From JAYFRE01 sp034926235 (GTDB lineage: Bacteria > Pseudomonadota > Alphaproteobacteria > Rhodospirillales > Magnetospirillaceae), in assembly GCA_034926235.1 (NCBI GenBank), contig JAYFRE010000110.1:1-25061 (forward strand): a stretch of DNA of 25,061 nucleotides. Direction: 5' to 3'. A program made the position numbers and the translations under genes. Of the stretch, positions 8,216-14,891 are shown in pieces. The notes under the pieces are model-generated. The model made no database searches and had not been told where the DNA came from. It saw nothing but the letters and a program-made list of their open reading frames with translations. Numbering within the stretch: the stretch's first letter is position 1; each line of letters opens with the position of its first letter.

Positions 8216-8230
8216 GACCGTCCAATTCCA

Positions 8231-8255
8231 TGACACAATGTCAAAATAACGGTCA
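8231..8255 (+). promoter_or_regulatory. Candidate activator-binding site upstream of the dehydrogenase gene
   Basis: A perfect 5-bp-arm palindrome TGACAcaaTGTCA (8231-8243) overlaps TGTCAAAATAACGGTCA (8239-8255), the partner of the 17-mer found before the GntP promoter. It lies about 150-175 bases upstream of the predicted dehydrogenase start and next to the beginning of the activator gene, so binding could both activate the dehydrogenase and repress the activator. Inference from position and similarity. Confidence 0.42.
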
Positions 8256-8381
8256 ACGCTATCACATTCGTACATATGCCAAGCGCATAATTTTTGGCCA
8301 AAATCCGTCCAATCTCAAATAACATATTGTTTTATAATGATAAAATAAATAACAGCGCGAGGGAGAGCCTTTACGCCCACG

Positions 8382-8397
8382 TGGCATGCCTTTTGCT
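8382..8397 (+). promoter_or_regulatory. Sigma-54 (RpoN) -24/-12 promoter of the acyl-CoA dehydrogenase gene
   Basis: TGGCATGCCTTTTGCT fits TGGCACGNNNNTTGCW with the required spacing and one mismatch (T for C in the -24 block). Start of transcription would be near 8408, giving an A/T-rich leader of about 139 bases before the ATG at 8547. The remainder of 8276-8546 holds no gene I can support. Confidence 0.85.
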
Positions 8398-8546
8398 ATA
8401 TGAAAAGTCAAGGGACGGAAATGAGATTCACAATTTATTGATCGACAAGGCCAATACAGAGAAATACCATTTATTCAATATTATTGTTTTCTCATATTCG
8501 TTTTATCTATGTAGTTATCTGATAATAAAAAACGGAGTGACGGGTT

Positions 8547-10334
8547 ATGATTGTCTATAAAGCTCCTCTCAACGAGATCGCATTCGCTCTGCGCGAACTG
8601 GCCGATGTCGACGCATTGAGCCAGCTTCCCGGATTCGAGGACGCCTCGCCCGAACTGACCGCCAGCATCCTTGAGGAAGCCGGACGGATCGCAGAAAAGG
8701 TGCTGCTGCCGCTCAGCGCGAAGGGCGACACCGACGGGGCCAAGATGATCGATGGCAAGGTGGTCTGCACCAAAGGGTGGGACGACGCCTACAAAGTCGT
8801 CGTCGAAGGCAATTGGATCGGTCTGCCGGCCACGCCCGAATTCGGCGGCATGGGATTGCCCCGTCTGCTCAACGCCGCCGTCAACGAGATGTGGCAGAGT
8901 TCCAACTCCGCTTTCCTGCTCAATCCGATGCTGACCCAGGGCGCGGTCGATGCGCTGGAAACCTATGGTTCGCCCGAACAGAAGGCGATGTTCCTGCCCA
9001 AACTGATCTCGGGCGAATGGGCCGGCACCATGGATCTGACCGAAGACGTCGCCGGGTCGGATCTGGGCGCTCTGCGCTGCAAGGCGGTGAAGCAGGGCGA
9101 CCATTACCTGATTTCGGGCCAGAAGGTGTTCATCACCTATGGCGATCAGGACATGACCGACAACATCATCCATCTCGTCCTGGCGCGCACGCCCGACGCC
9201 CCTCCCGGCGTCAAGGGCATCTCGCTTTTCATCGTGCCCAAATACCGCATCAACCCGGACGGCAGCCAGGGCGCGTTCAACGATGTGCGCTGCATCTCGC
9301 TTGAACACAAGATGGGCATCCATGGCAGCCCGACGGCCACCCTTGCCTTTGGCGAAAATGACGGGGCCATCGGCTATCTGATCGGCGAAGAAGGCCGCGG
9401 CCTGCAATATATGTTCGTGATGATGAACGACGCCCGCCTGCATGTCGGCATCCAGGCGGTCGGCATCGCCGAACGCGCCTATCAGCAGGCTTTGTCCTTC
9501 GCGCGCGAACGGATCCAGGGCCGCGCCATCGGCGCCAAGACCCTGGGCACCATCATCGACCATCCCGAAGTGCGGCGCATGCTGATGGAGATGAAATCCC
9601 AGATCGAGGCGATGCGCGCCTTGTCCTACATGGCCGCCGGCGAGTTGGACAAAGCCCACGCCGCCCCTGAGCCCGAAGCCCGGGACAAAGCCCGGCGGCG
9701 CGGCGAATTCCTGACCCCCATCGTCAAGGCCTGGTGCTCGGAACTGGTGATCGAGATCGCCACCCGCGCCATCCAGACCCATGGCGGCGCGGGCTATATC
9801 GAAGAAACCGGCGCGCCGCAGCAATTGCGCGATTCGGTCATCGCGTCGATCTATGAAGGCACCAACGCCATCCAGGCCGCCGATCTCGTCTACCGCAAGA
9901 TCCTGGGCGACAAGGGCGCGGTCGTGACCGCCTATCTGGGCGAGATGAAGGCCTTGGCCGCCGAGCTGGCGGGAGGGGCGGATGCGACGCTCCAGCCGAT
10001 CGGCCAGGCGCTTGCGCGCGCCGTCGCCACGCTGGAGGCCGCTGTCGCCTGGCTGGCAGCGCCCGGAACCGACGATCCGCGCGTGGTCGCCGCCGCCGCC
10101 ATGCCGGTTCTTTATGTCGCCGGCTATGCGCTGGGCGGTTTCCAGATGGCCCGCGCCGCCCGCGCGGCCAAGGCGAAACTGGCCGCCGGCGAAGGCGATC
10201 CCGCCTTCTATGACGGCAAGATCAAAACGGCCCGTTTCTACGCCGAACACATCCTGCCCAAAGCCGACGCCCATTTGGCCGCCATCACCAAGGGGTCCTA
10301 CATCACCATGGATCTGGCCCCCGATCAGTTCTAG
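8547..10334 (+). CDS. Acyl-CoA dehydrogenase, long form (DmdC-like)
   Basis: This 595-residue FAD enzyme is the long type of acyl-CoA dehydrogenase. It has an N-terminal helical domain, a flavin-binding middle with TMDLTEDVAGSDLG at 161-174, a C-terminal helical domain with QTHGGAGYIEE, and the catalytic base Glu437 in IYEGTNAIQA. An extra C-terminal domain (about 455-595) makes it much longer than the ordinary 380-residue enzymes; this layout is shared with DmdC (3-methylmercaptopropionyl-CoA dehydrogenase) and related proteins. It would form the trans-2-enoyl-CoA used by the PhaJ-type hydratase of the nearby operon, passing electrons to ETF (not in the window). GGAG lies ten bases before the ATG. 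It is monocistronic, between its own sigma-54 promoter and a terminator. Chain length of the substrate is not predictable; methylmercaptopropionate use is possible but unsupported by neighbours. Confidence 0.93.
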   Translation: MIVYKAPLNEIAFALRELADVDALSQLPGFEDASPELTASILEEAGRIAEKVLLPLSAKGDTDGAKMIDGKVVCTKGWDDAYKVVVEGNWIGLPATPEFGGMGLPRLLNAAVNEMWQSSNSAFLLNPMLTQGAVDALETYGSPEQKAMFLPKLISGEWAGTMDLTEDVAGSDLGALRCKAVKQGDHYLISGQKVFITYGDQDMTDNIIHLVLARTPDAPPGVKGISLFIVPKYRINPDGSQGAFNDVRCISLEHKMGIHGSPTATLAFGENDGAIGYLIGEEGRGLQYMFVMMNDARLHVGIQAVGIAERAYQQALSFARERIQGRAIGAKTLGTIIDHPEVRRMLMEMKSQIEAMRALSYMAAGELDKAHAAPEPEARDKARRRGEFLTPIVKAWCSELVIEIATRAIQTHGGAGYIEETGAPQQLRDSVIASIYEGTNAIQAADLVYRKILGDKGAVVTAYLGEMKALAAELAGGADATLQPIGQALARAVATLEAAVAWLAAPGTDDPRVVAAAAMPVLYVAGYALGGFQMARAARAAKAKLAAGEGDPAFYDGKIKTARFYAEHILPKADAHLAAITKGSYITMDLAPDQF

Positions 10335-10343
10335 GGAAGGCCG

Positions 10344-10385
10344 CCTTCCCGGCCCGATAGCTCCCCAGGGCCGGGAAGGTTTTTT
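10344..10385 (+). terminator. Rho-independent terminator of the dehydrogenase gene
   Basis: CCTTCCCGGCC (10344-10354) pairs perfectly with GGCCGGGAAGG (10369-10379), followed by six T. It begins ten bases after the stop codon, so the dehydrogenase is a single-gene unit. Confidence 0.95.
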
Positions 10386-10440
10386 CCCTATGGGGGGAGA
10401 CGAAACGTCAAGAATGAGGCCAAAATCGGCCTGATACGAC

Positions 10441-10482
10441 AGCGGGGCGGATGCTGGACGAAACAATAGCATCCGCCCCGCT
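10441..10482. repeat. Perfect 14-bp inverted repeat in the dehydrogenase-flavodoxin gap
   Basis: AGCGGGGCGGATGC (10441-10454) and GCATCCGCCCCGCT (10469-10482) are exact inverse copies around a 14-base loop. Only TTT follows on the plus strand, so it is a poor terminator. It lies between the dehydrogenase terminator and the flavodoxin promoter. It could be a second termination or insulation element or a repeat-family member. The gap 10335-10672 holds no gene. Confidence 0.7.
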
Positions 10483-10555
10483 TTCGCAAGCCTCGTGGCG
10501 GCATCCCGCCCCGAACGCCGATGACCGCAAGAGAAAAATGAAGCGGACAAAATCG

Positions 10556-10584
10556 TTGAGACTATTTCTCAGTTTCCCTAAAAT
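10556..10584 (+). promoter_or_regulatory. Sigma-70 promoter of flavodoxin with an overlapping dyad (possible Fur-type operator)
   Basis: TTGAGA (10556-10561) and TAAAAT (10579-10584) are 17 bases apart, a good housekeeping promoter. A 7-1-7 style dyad TGAGACTATTTCTCA (10557-10571) covers the -35 end and the spacer. It agrees with the 7-1-7 Fur motif TGATAATNATTATCA at 10 of 14 informative positions, and flavodoxin genes are commonly iron-repressed, so Fur or another Fur-family protein is a reasonable guess. The promoter call is stronger than the operator call. Confidence 0.6.
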
Positions 10585-10672
10585 GGCCCAGCGACGGAGA
10601 AGGCCACCGGAATAAGCTCTTCGGCCCATCGACCGTTGTTTTTTTTCGGACATCGTTTAAGAGAGAAATCTA

Positions 10673-11158
10673 ATGAGCGTCACGGTCATCTACGGCTCCG
10701 ACAACGGCACCACCGAGAACATCGCCAAGCGTATCGCCAGCAAGCTTCAGGGCAAGGCGATGAACATCAGCTCGGCGACCACGGCTGACTTCGAGGGCGC
10801 CGACCTCCTGGTCCTGGGCTCCCCCACCTATGGCATGGGCAATCTGCAGCCGGACTGGGAAGACAATCTCGACAAGCTGCAGGGCGCGAACCTGCAGGGC
10901 CGCAAGGTCGCCCTGTTCGGTCTGGGCGATCAGTCCGCCTACCCCGACACCTATGTCGACGCCATGGGCCTCCTTTATGACGAAGTCGTGGCCAAGGGCG
11001 CGACCGTGGTCGGCGCGACCTCGACCTCGGGCTATGACTTCACCGAATCGCTGGCCAAGCGCGACGGCAAGTTCGTCGGCCTGGCCCTCGACGAGGAAAG
11101 CCAGTCCTCGAAGACCAACGACCGTCTCGAAGCCTGGATCGCCCAGATTCAGGGCTAA
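10673..11158 (+). CDS. Long-chain flavodoxin
   Basis: This 161-residue FMN-binding electron carrier has the phosphate loop GSDNGTTE at 8-15, the first flavin-side loop PTYGMGNLQPDW at 51-62, and the second loop GLGDQSAYPDTYVDAMG at 83-99, where Tyr90 or Tyr94 could stack on the flavin. The segment after 115 (TSTSGYDFTESLAKRDGKFVGLALDEE) is the extra loop that defines long-chain flavodoxins such as FldA, IsiB and NifF. It is slightly shorter than most (about 169-180). It donates low-potential electrons in place of ferredoxin when iron is scarce, or to nitrogenase in some bacteria; no partner reductase or nif gene is in the window. AGAGAGAAA upstream gives a modest ribosome site. It is a single-gene unit between its own promoter and a hairpin. 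Confidence 0.95.
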   Translation: MSVTVIYGSDNGTTENIAKRIASKLQGKAMNISSATTADFEGADLLVLGSPTYGMGNLQPDWEDNLDKLQGANLQGRKVALFGLGDQSAYPDTYVDAMGLLYDEVVAKGATVVGATSTSGYDFTESLAKRDGKFVGLALDEESQSSKTNDRLEAWIAQIQG

Positions 11159-11180
11159 TTCCCGATCCGGGGAACCGATG

Positions 11181-11218
11181 CCGTCCGCCTTTTGCGCTTG
11201 TGCGTAAAAGGCGGACGG
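11181..11218 (+). other. Very stable 17-bp hairpin after flavodoxin
   Basis: CCGTCCGCCTTTT (11181-11193) pairs exactly with AAAAGGCGGACGG (11206-11218), and four further inner pairs leave a TTGT loop. It begins 22 bases after the flavodoxin stop. No T-tract follows on either strand, so it may protect the 3' end of the short mRNA or terminate in a T-tract-independent manner. Confidence 0.6.
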
Positions 11219-11363
11219 AGTTCCCATGCCTCGAACAGGGGTGCACCGGCCGGCTTTCGGATCCCCTTCGATTCTTGCGTTTCGGAATGCTGGGGGCTGC
11301 GGCGTTCTCTTAATCCTTTACATCCCGCCTCCATCGCCCCACATCGCTAACGCGGGACATCGT

Positions 11364-11385
11364 CTTTCCGTCCGATGGCGGAAAG
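11364..11385. repeat. Inverted repeat in front of the MerR gene
   Basis: CTTTCCG (11364-11370) and CGGAAAG (11379-11385) are exact inverse copies eight bases apart, 36 bases before the MerR ATG. MerR proteins often bind such dyads and control their own gene. I do not see a convincing 19-20-base-spaced promoter around it, so this could equally be a leader hairpin. Confidence 0.3.
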
Positions 11386-11420
11386 CGGATTTCTTCCCGC
11401 CGCGAGCAGGAGGAAAATCC

Positions 11421-11843
11421 ATGAGCGATTTTTCCATCGGCCGGCTAGCCGAGGAAACCGGGGTCAAAATCCCCACTATCCGCTATTACGAGGATATCGG
11501 CCTTTTGCCGCCGCCCGAACGCAGCGCCGCCAACCGCCGCCTTTATCCGCCTTCCGCCATCCGCCGTCTGCGCTTCATCCGCCATGCCCGCGAATTGGGC
11601 TTCGAGATCGACGCCATCCGCCAGCTTCTGGCGCTGTCGGACCAGCCGGACCGTTCCTGTGACGAAGTGGATGCCCTGGCGCGGACTCATCTTGCCGCCA
11701 TCGAATCGAGGCTGGAACGCCTGTCCTCTTTACGCGATGAAATGCAGCGGATGATCCATGGCTCGGCCCATGGCCGCATCGATCAATGCCGCGTCATCGA
11801 AATCCTGGCCGATCACGACCACTGCCTGCACCAGCATCATTGA
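11421..11843 (+). CDS. MerR-family metal-responsive regulator (ZntR/CadR-like)
   Basis: This 140-residue regulator has a winged HTH at 4-72 (IGRLAEETGVKIPTIRYYEDIGLLPPPERS) and a dimerisation helix at about 80-112. The metal-site region is recognisable: Cys80 matches ZntR Cys79, and HGSAHGRIDQCRVIEIL (113-129) aligns with the ZntR CCGTAHSSVYCSILEAL segment, keeping His117 and Cys123 but replacing the ZntR double Cys with Ile-His. The tail DHDHCLHQHH adds five His/Cys ligands. It should twist its target promoter upon binding a soft divalent metal; zinc, cadmium, lead or copper cannot be separated by eye. The ATG at 11421 is set by the strong AGGAGG seven bases before it; the frame runs open from 11226 without support. 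It converges on the OprC-like receptor gene, so its target is probably elsewhere or its own promoter. Confidence 0.9.
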   Translation: MSDFSIGRLAEETGVKIPTIRYYEDIGLLPPPERSAANRRLYPPSAIRRLRFIRHARELGFEIDAIRQLLALSDQPDRSCDEVDALARTHLAAIESRLERLSSLRDEMQRMIHGSAHGRIDQCRVIEILADHDHCLHQHH

Positions 11844-11984
11844 CCCTGCCCATCAGCCGAATCGGAACGAGACGGTAAAGGAAGGATAGCGCACCCAACG
11901 GCGTCAGCCGCGGCTGCGCTCCGAACCGGACAAGGCTCCGGGCGTCGTCCGTTCCCTTGCCGCGATTTCGGGCGCGAGCGCAAA

Positions 11985-12008
11985 ACCGCCCCATGCCTCT
12001 TCGGGGCA
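11985..12008 (-). terminator. Weak terminator-like hairpin after the TonB receptor gene
   Basis: On the minus strand GCCCC (12008-12004) pairs with GGGGC (11993-11989), followed by GGTTTT. It starts 30 bases after the receptor stop. The short stem and T-tract make it weak. The rest of the tail-to-tail gap 11844-12037 shows no supported gene. Confidence 0.35.
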
Positions 12009-12037
12009 AAGAAAACGAACAGCGCGGAGCCCGCCCA

Positions 12038-14161
12038 TTAGAAGGTCACCGTCACGCCGGCGTTGAAGGACCGGCCGGGAGAAGCAAGCGGAGTCCCCGC
12101 CGCAGCGCCCTCTGACAGATACACCCCGCCCAGGGGGTGGTAATATTGTTTGTCGAACAGATTATCGACACCGGCATCGAAACGAACCGACCCGATCTCG
12201 TAGGACGCGCGCAGGCCGACCAGGGCGTAACCCGACGTCTTCGGCTGGGTGCGCGCGCTTGATACATTGTCGGCCCGGCTCATGAACTGGGTGTCGATGG
12301 CCGTACTCCAATTACCGAGCTTGTGTTCGAGCGACAGTTTGAGATTGAGCGGGACCATGCGGTAAAGCCCGTCGCCATTGACGCGGTTCCCATGCACCCA
12401 GCCCAATTTACCGGCCAGATCGAAGCGGCCGATATCCGCATCCTCGACCAACCTTTTGCGCGCCGAAAGATCAGCCCCGTACAGGATGGCATCATGGTTG
12501 GCGAACTGGAACAGCCCATACCCCTTGGACAAATTGCCGATCCTGTCGGCGTCGATATAGTCCACGACATAAGAAACATAGGGCGTAACGGTGATGCCCC
12601 AATCATCCCTGGCGGCATCATGCCAACCACCCGACAGGCTGGCGATATAGGCGGTTTCCGGCTTCAAAGCGACGTCGCCGACATAGCCGGTGCCGTCGCC
12701 GAACCAGTTGATCATGCTGCTGGCCATGCCGTCCGTGGACCAGGCGTAACGCTCGTAAAGATTAGGCGAGCGCACCTTGCGCGCTAAGCCGCCCTCATAG
12801 ACCGCCGTTTTCGCCGGCTCATAGCGGATCAGGGCCGAAAGATCGATATTGACGTCGGTCTTGCTGCGGTCCCGATTGTTGAAGGCGCGCGCGTCGGCGG
12901 CATAAGAGCCCATGGCGTTATAGCCCCGGACCTGGCCCGCATCCATCCACACCGTGTCGTTACGAATGCCCAAAAGGCTGGTCCAGGCCGGGCTCCAATT
13001 CCGTTCCCATTCGGCATAGCTGCCCAATCGGGTCCGTTTGCCGTCATTGACGCTGAGAAAGGTGTTGGGGCCCATCATCATCGACCCGGCGACCGCCGGC
13101 CACCAATCATTCAGCCCTTGATCGTGCAGTTCATTGCCGAAACGAAGCGTGTCTCCAGCCGATAGCGGGATCTCGGCATGGACCGAATAGCCCCGGTCGC
13201 GGCCAGCGGTATACATCGGCATGGACCCCTTTTTGTGCCGCTCGGTCAGGAAATCCATGAAATGTTTCGTTTCCTGCCAATAAAGACGCGTCTTCAGCCG
13301 CCCCCAGGAAAAGTCGCCTTCATAACCGCCATTCAGGAATTTTGACCGGTTCCACAGAAGATCCATGTACTGGTTCGGGAATCCTTCATAGGGAAGATAT
13401 TGCTGGCCGCCTTTCAGGGTGAAAATGCCGTCCCCCGCCTTCACCCCCACTGTGGCGGCGTGATTGCGGGCGGAATATTTGCTGGCGACGACCCTATCGC
13501 CCTGGCCGTCCTTGTAACTGTTGGCGCTGGACAACGACCCCGTATAGCCAAGGCTCAGGGTTTCGGTCGCGGCGCTGCCGGAAATCGACCCGCCCAGGGC
13601 GTCGCCATTGCTGCGATAGAAGCTGGACAGCCGTCCTTCGGTATGCAGCCCCGCTCCGGTCTCGGCAAAGACCGGGGCCGGGGAATCGACCGTCAGCGTG
13701 CCGCCGATGGAATCGCCGCCCTGGCTGACCGGAGTAACGCCGGCAACGGCCGTGATCCGCCCCACCCGCGACGGATCGATATAGGAAGTGGCCGGATTCA
13801 TATGATTAGGGCAAGCCGCCGTCACCGGCACGCCATCGATCAGCACCTTGTTGCGGTCGTCGGCCAATCCGCGCAGAACCGGCAGACTGGAAACCCCGCC
13901 GGCTCCGGCGGCTTCGGCGCCGTCGATCCAACGCAACAAAGACGTGGTGTCGGTGGAAAAAGGCCGCGCCTTATCCACATCTTCATTGTCGAGCATTCCG
14001 GCGGAAAGCGGCCGGTAGCCGCCCTCCTCGGCAATGACGGAAACGGGCGGCAGCGCTACTGCCGTCTGGGCCAAAGCCCCGGCGGCGGGCGTTCCCGCCA
14101 GAACCGCCGCAAGCAAGATTGCGGGCATGCGGAAGGGTTCCGCGATCGTGCGAATGGTCAT
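12038..14161 (-). CDS. TonB-dependent copper receptor (OprC/NosA type)
   Basis: This 707-residue outer-membrane receptor has a signal peptide at about 1-31 (cut after ALA), a plug domain at about 50-165 with SSLPVLRGLADDRNKVLIDGV, and a beta-barrel ending in Phe (GVTVTF). Copper ligands match the OprC signature CxxxM-HxM: Cys117 and Met121 in ACPNHMNPATSYIDPSRV, and His300 and Met302 in KHFMDF. Further methionines (SMPMY, 313-317) lie nearby. OprC/NosA import copper, and NosA serves copper assembly of nitrous oxide reductase. The ATG at 14159-14161 is chosen because AAGGGGA precedes it; the open frame upstream lacks a signal-peptide start. It is the second gene after the DUF2946-like gene, 99 bases apart with a hairpin in the gap. 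Confidence 0.93.
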   Translation of the reverse strand: MTIRTIAEPFRMPAILLAAVLAGTPAAGALAQTAVALPPVSVIAEEGGYRPLSAGMLDNEDVDKARPFSTDTTSLLRWIDGAEAAGAGGVSSLPVLRGLADDRNKVLIDGVPVTAACPNHMNPATSYIDPSRVGRITAVAGVTPVSQGGDSIGGTLTVDSPAPVFAETGAGLHTEGRLSSFYRSNGDALGGSISGSAATETLSLGYTGSLSSANSYKDGQGDRVVASKYSARNHAATVGVKAGDGIFTLKGGQQYLPYEGFPNQYMDLLWNRSKFLNGGYEGDFSWGRLKTRLYWQETKHFMDFLTERHKKGSMPMYTAGRDRGYSVHAEIPLSAGDTLRFGNELHDQGLNDWWPAVAGSMMMGPNTFLSVNDGKRTRLGSYAEWERNWSPAWTSLLGIRNDTVWMDAGQVRGYNAMGSYAADARAFNNRDRSKTDVNIDLSALIRYEPAKTAVYEGGLARKVRSPNLYERYAWSTDGMASSMINWFGDGTGYVGDVALKPETAYIASLSGGWHDAARDDWGITVTPYVSYVVDYIDADRIGNLSKGYGLFQFANHDAILYGADLSARKRLVEDADIGRFDLAGKLGWVHGNRVNGDGLYRMVPLNLKLSLEHKLGNWSTAIDTQFMSRADNVSSARTQPKTSGYALVGLRASYEIGSVRFDAGVDNLFDKQYYHPLGGVYLSEGAAAGTPLASPGRSFNAGVTVTF

Positions 14162-14172
14162 GACAATCCCCT

Positions 14173-14196
14173 TGCGGGGCAAAATACCGCCCCGCA
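14173..14196 (-). promoter_or_regulatory. Hairpin directly in front of the receptor ribosome site
   Basis: Read on the minus strand, TGCGGGGC and GCCCCGCA form an exact 8-bp stem with an 8-base loop, and the AAGGGGA ribosome site follows immediately. It could tune translation of the receptor relative to the gene before it, or be a processing signal. No known riboswitch pattern is recognised. Confidence 0.45.
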
Positions 14197-14260
14197 CCAT
14201 TCATGATTCAGGGCTCTTCCACACGGGCGGGCCTGCCCATATGGCGGAGCGGATTAAAAA

Positions 14261-14758
14261 TCAGGAAATACCGCTCTCAAGCGGTGGGGGCGCGCGGGGC
14301 GAAGACGGCGTGTAGGGACGGGCCGGAGCCGCGACCTCGCAAGGGCCGGGCAAGGGCGGCGCGGGCGGGAAGGATAGCGCCAGCAGCGATGGCGCAAGCG
14401 GCGCGGGCAGCATCGATGCGCCCTGCATCAAAGGCAGGCACAGGGCGCAGAAAATCTTGCCCCCGCTTTCCTCGCCATCGCCATGATGGGGGGCGGGTGC
14501 GTCCGGAGCCCCCCTGTCTTTCCCATGCGCGCCAACCATCTTGGCAGCACCATGGCAGGACGGGGCGACATAGGCGCGGCTGGCGTCCGCCAGCACCGCG
14601 CCGGTACGCTCGCCGGGCATCGCACCGGCAGCCACAACATTGAAGAACAGCAGAAAAACGCTCAGCCAAGAGAGCAGGAAGCGGGCATTGCTCCCCCTCC
14701 CTCGTTTCCGAAGCGCCCCGGATGGCCAGGCCGCCGCGCTATCCCCCTGATCGAGCAT
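14261..14758 (-). CDS. DUF2946-like Cys/His-rich secreted or membrane-anchored protein
   Basis: This 165-residue protein has a basic N-terminus, one hydrophobic segment at about 27-46 (signal peptide or anchor), then a Pro/Ala-rich region with potential metal ligands: Cys68-His69, His78, His91-His92 and Cys104-x-x-Cys107 in FCALCLPL. The C-terminus contains ARPYTPSSPRAPPP. This overall form (short, signal-bearing, CxxC in the middle, RAPP-like end) fits DUF2946 proteins, which are often beside copper receptors and chaperones. A periplasmic copper role is inferred from that and from the adjacent OprC-type gene. The ATG at 14756-14758 has no good ribosome site. A strong purine run GAGGGAGGGGGAG at about 14691-14703 instead precedes an out-of-frame ATG (14686-14688) that stops after eight codons, so the true start is uncertain. 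Confidence 0.65.
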   Translation of the reverse strand: MLDQGDSAAAWPSGALRKRGRGSNARFLLSWLSVFLLFFNVVAAGAMPGERTGAVLADASRAYVAPSCHGAAKMVGAHGKDRGAPDAPAPHHGDGEESGGKIFCALCLPLMQGASMLPAPLAPSLLALSFPPAPPLPGPCEVAAPARPYTPSSPRAPPPLESGIS

Positions 14759-14767
14759 CGGCGTCAG

Positions 14768-14820
14768 CTACAAAACATTTTTAATGTGTGTTTATATTTA
14801 TAAGTCTACTTATTTTGTAG
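14768..14820. promoter_or_regulatory. A/T-rich dyads at the DUF2946-receptor promoter region
   Basis: CTACAAAA (14768-14775) and TTTTGTAG (14813-14820) are exact inverse copies, and inside them ATAAGTctACTTAT (14800-14813) is a palindrome with 6-bp arms. The stretch is strikingly A/T-rich for this genome and sits 10-62 bases before the DUF2946-like start. It probably contains the promoter and operator of the copper-receptor operon. The regulator is unknown; I cannot fix the -35 and -10. Confidence 0.4.
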
Positions 14821-14833
14821 ATTTAATGCCAGG

Positions 14834-14865
14834 AAAAAGGAGCCGGCCCCGTGACAGGACCGGCT
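14834..14865 (-). terminator. Rho-independent terminator on the minus strand after lysR and the Fur box
   Basis: On the minus strand AGCCGG (14865-14860) pairs with CCGGCT (14846-14841), with partial inner pairing, followed by CC and five T. It would end transcripts from lysR and any transcript starting at the Fur-box promoter near 14890. Confidence 0.65.
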
Positions 14866-14891
14866 TTCCAGGAACGTGTTAGACCCATGAT

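Noticed and set aside
8294..8560. Plus-strand open frame of 88 codons across the dehydrogenase promoter
   Set aside because: It spans the sigma-54 promoter and predicted start, is A/T-rich leader DNA, and has no ribosome site or family resemblance.
8481..10550. Minus-strand open frame of 689 codons opposite the acyl-CoA dehydrogenase
   Set aside because: Its composition (Gly/Asp/Gln-rich, no membrane or catalytic motif) is that of an antisense shadow, and the plus-strand frame has every dehydrogenase signature.
11794..12009. Minus-strand open frame of 71 codons after the TonB receptor
   Set aside because: Overlaps the MerR 3' end, lacks a ribosome site and shows no recognisable motif.
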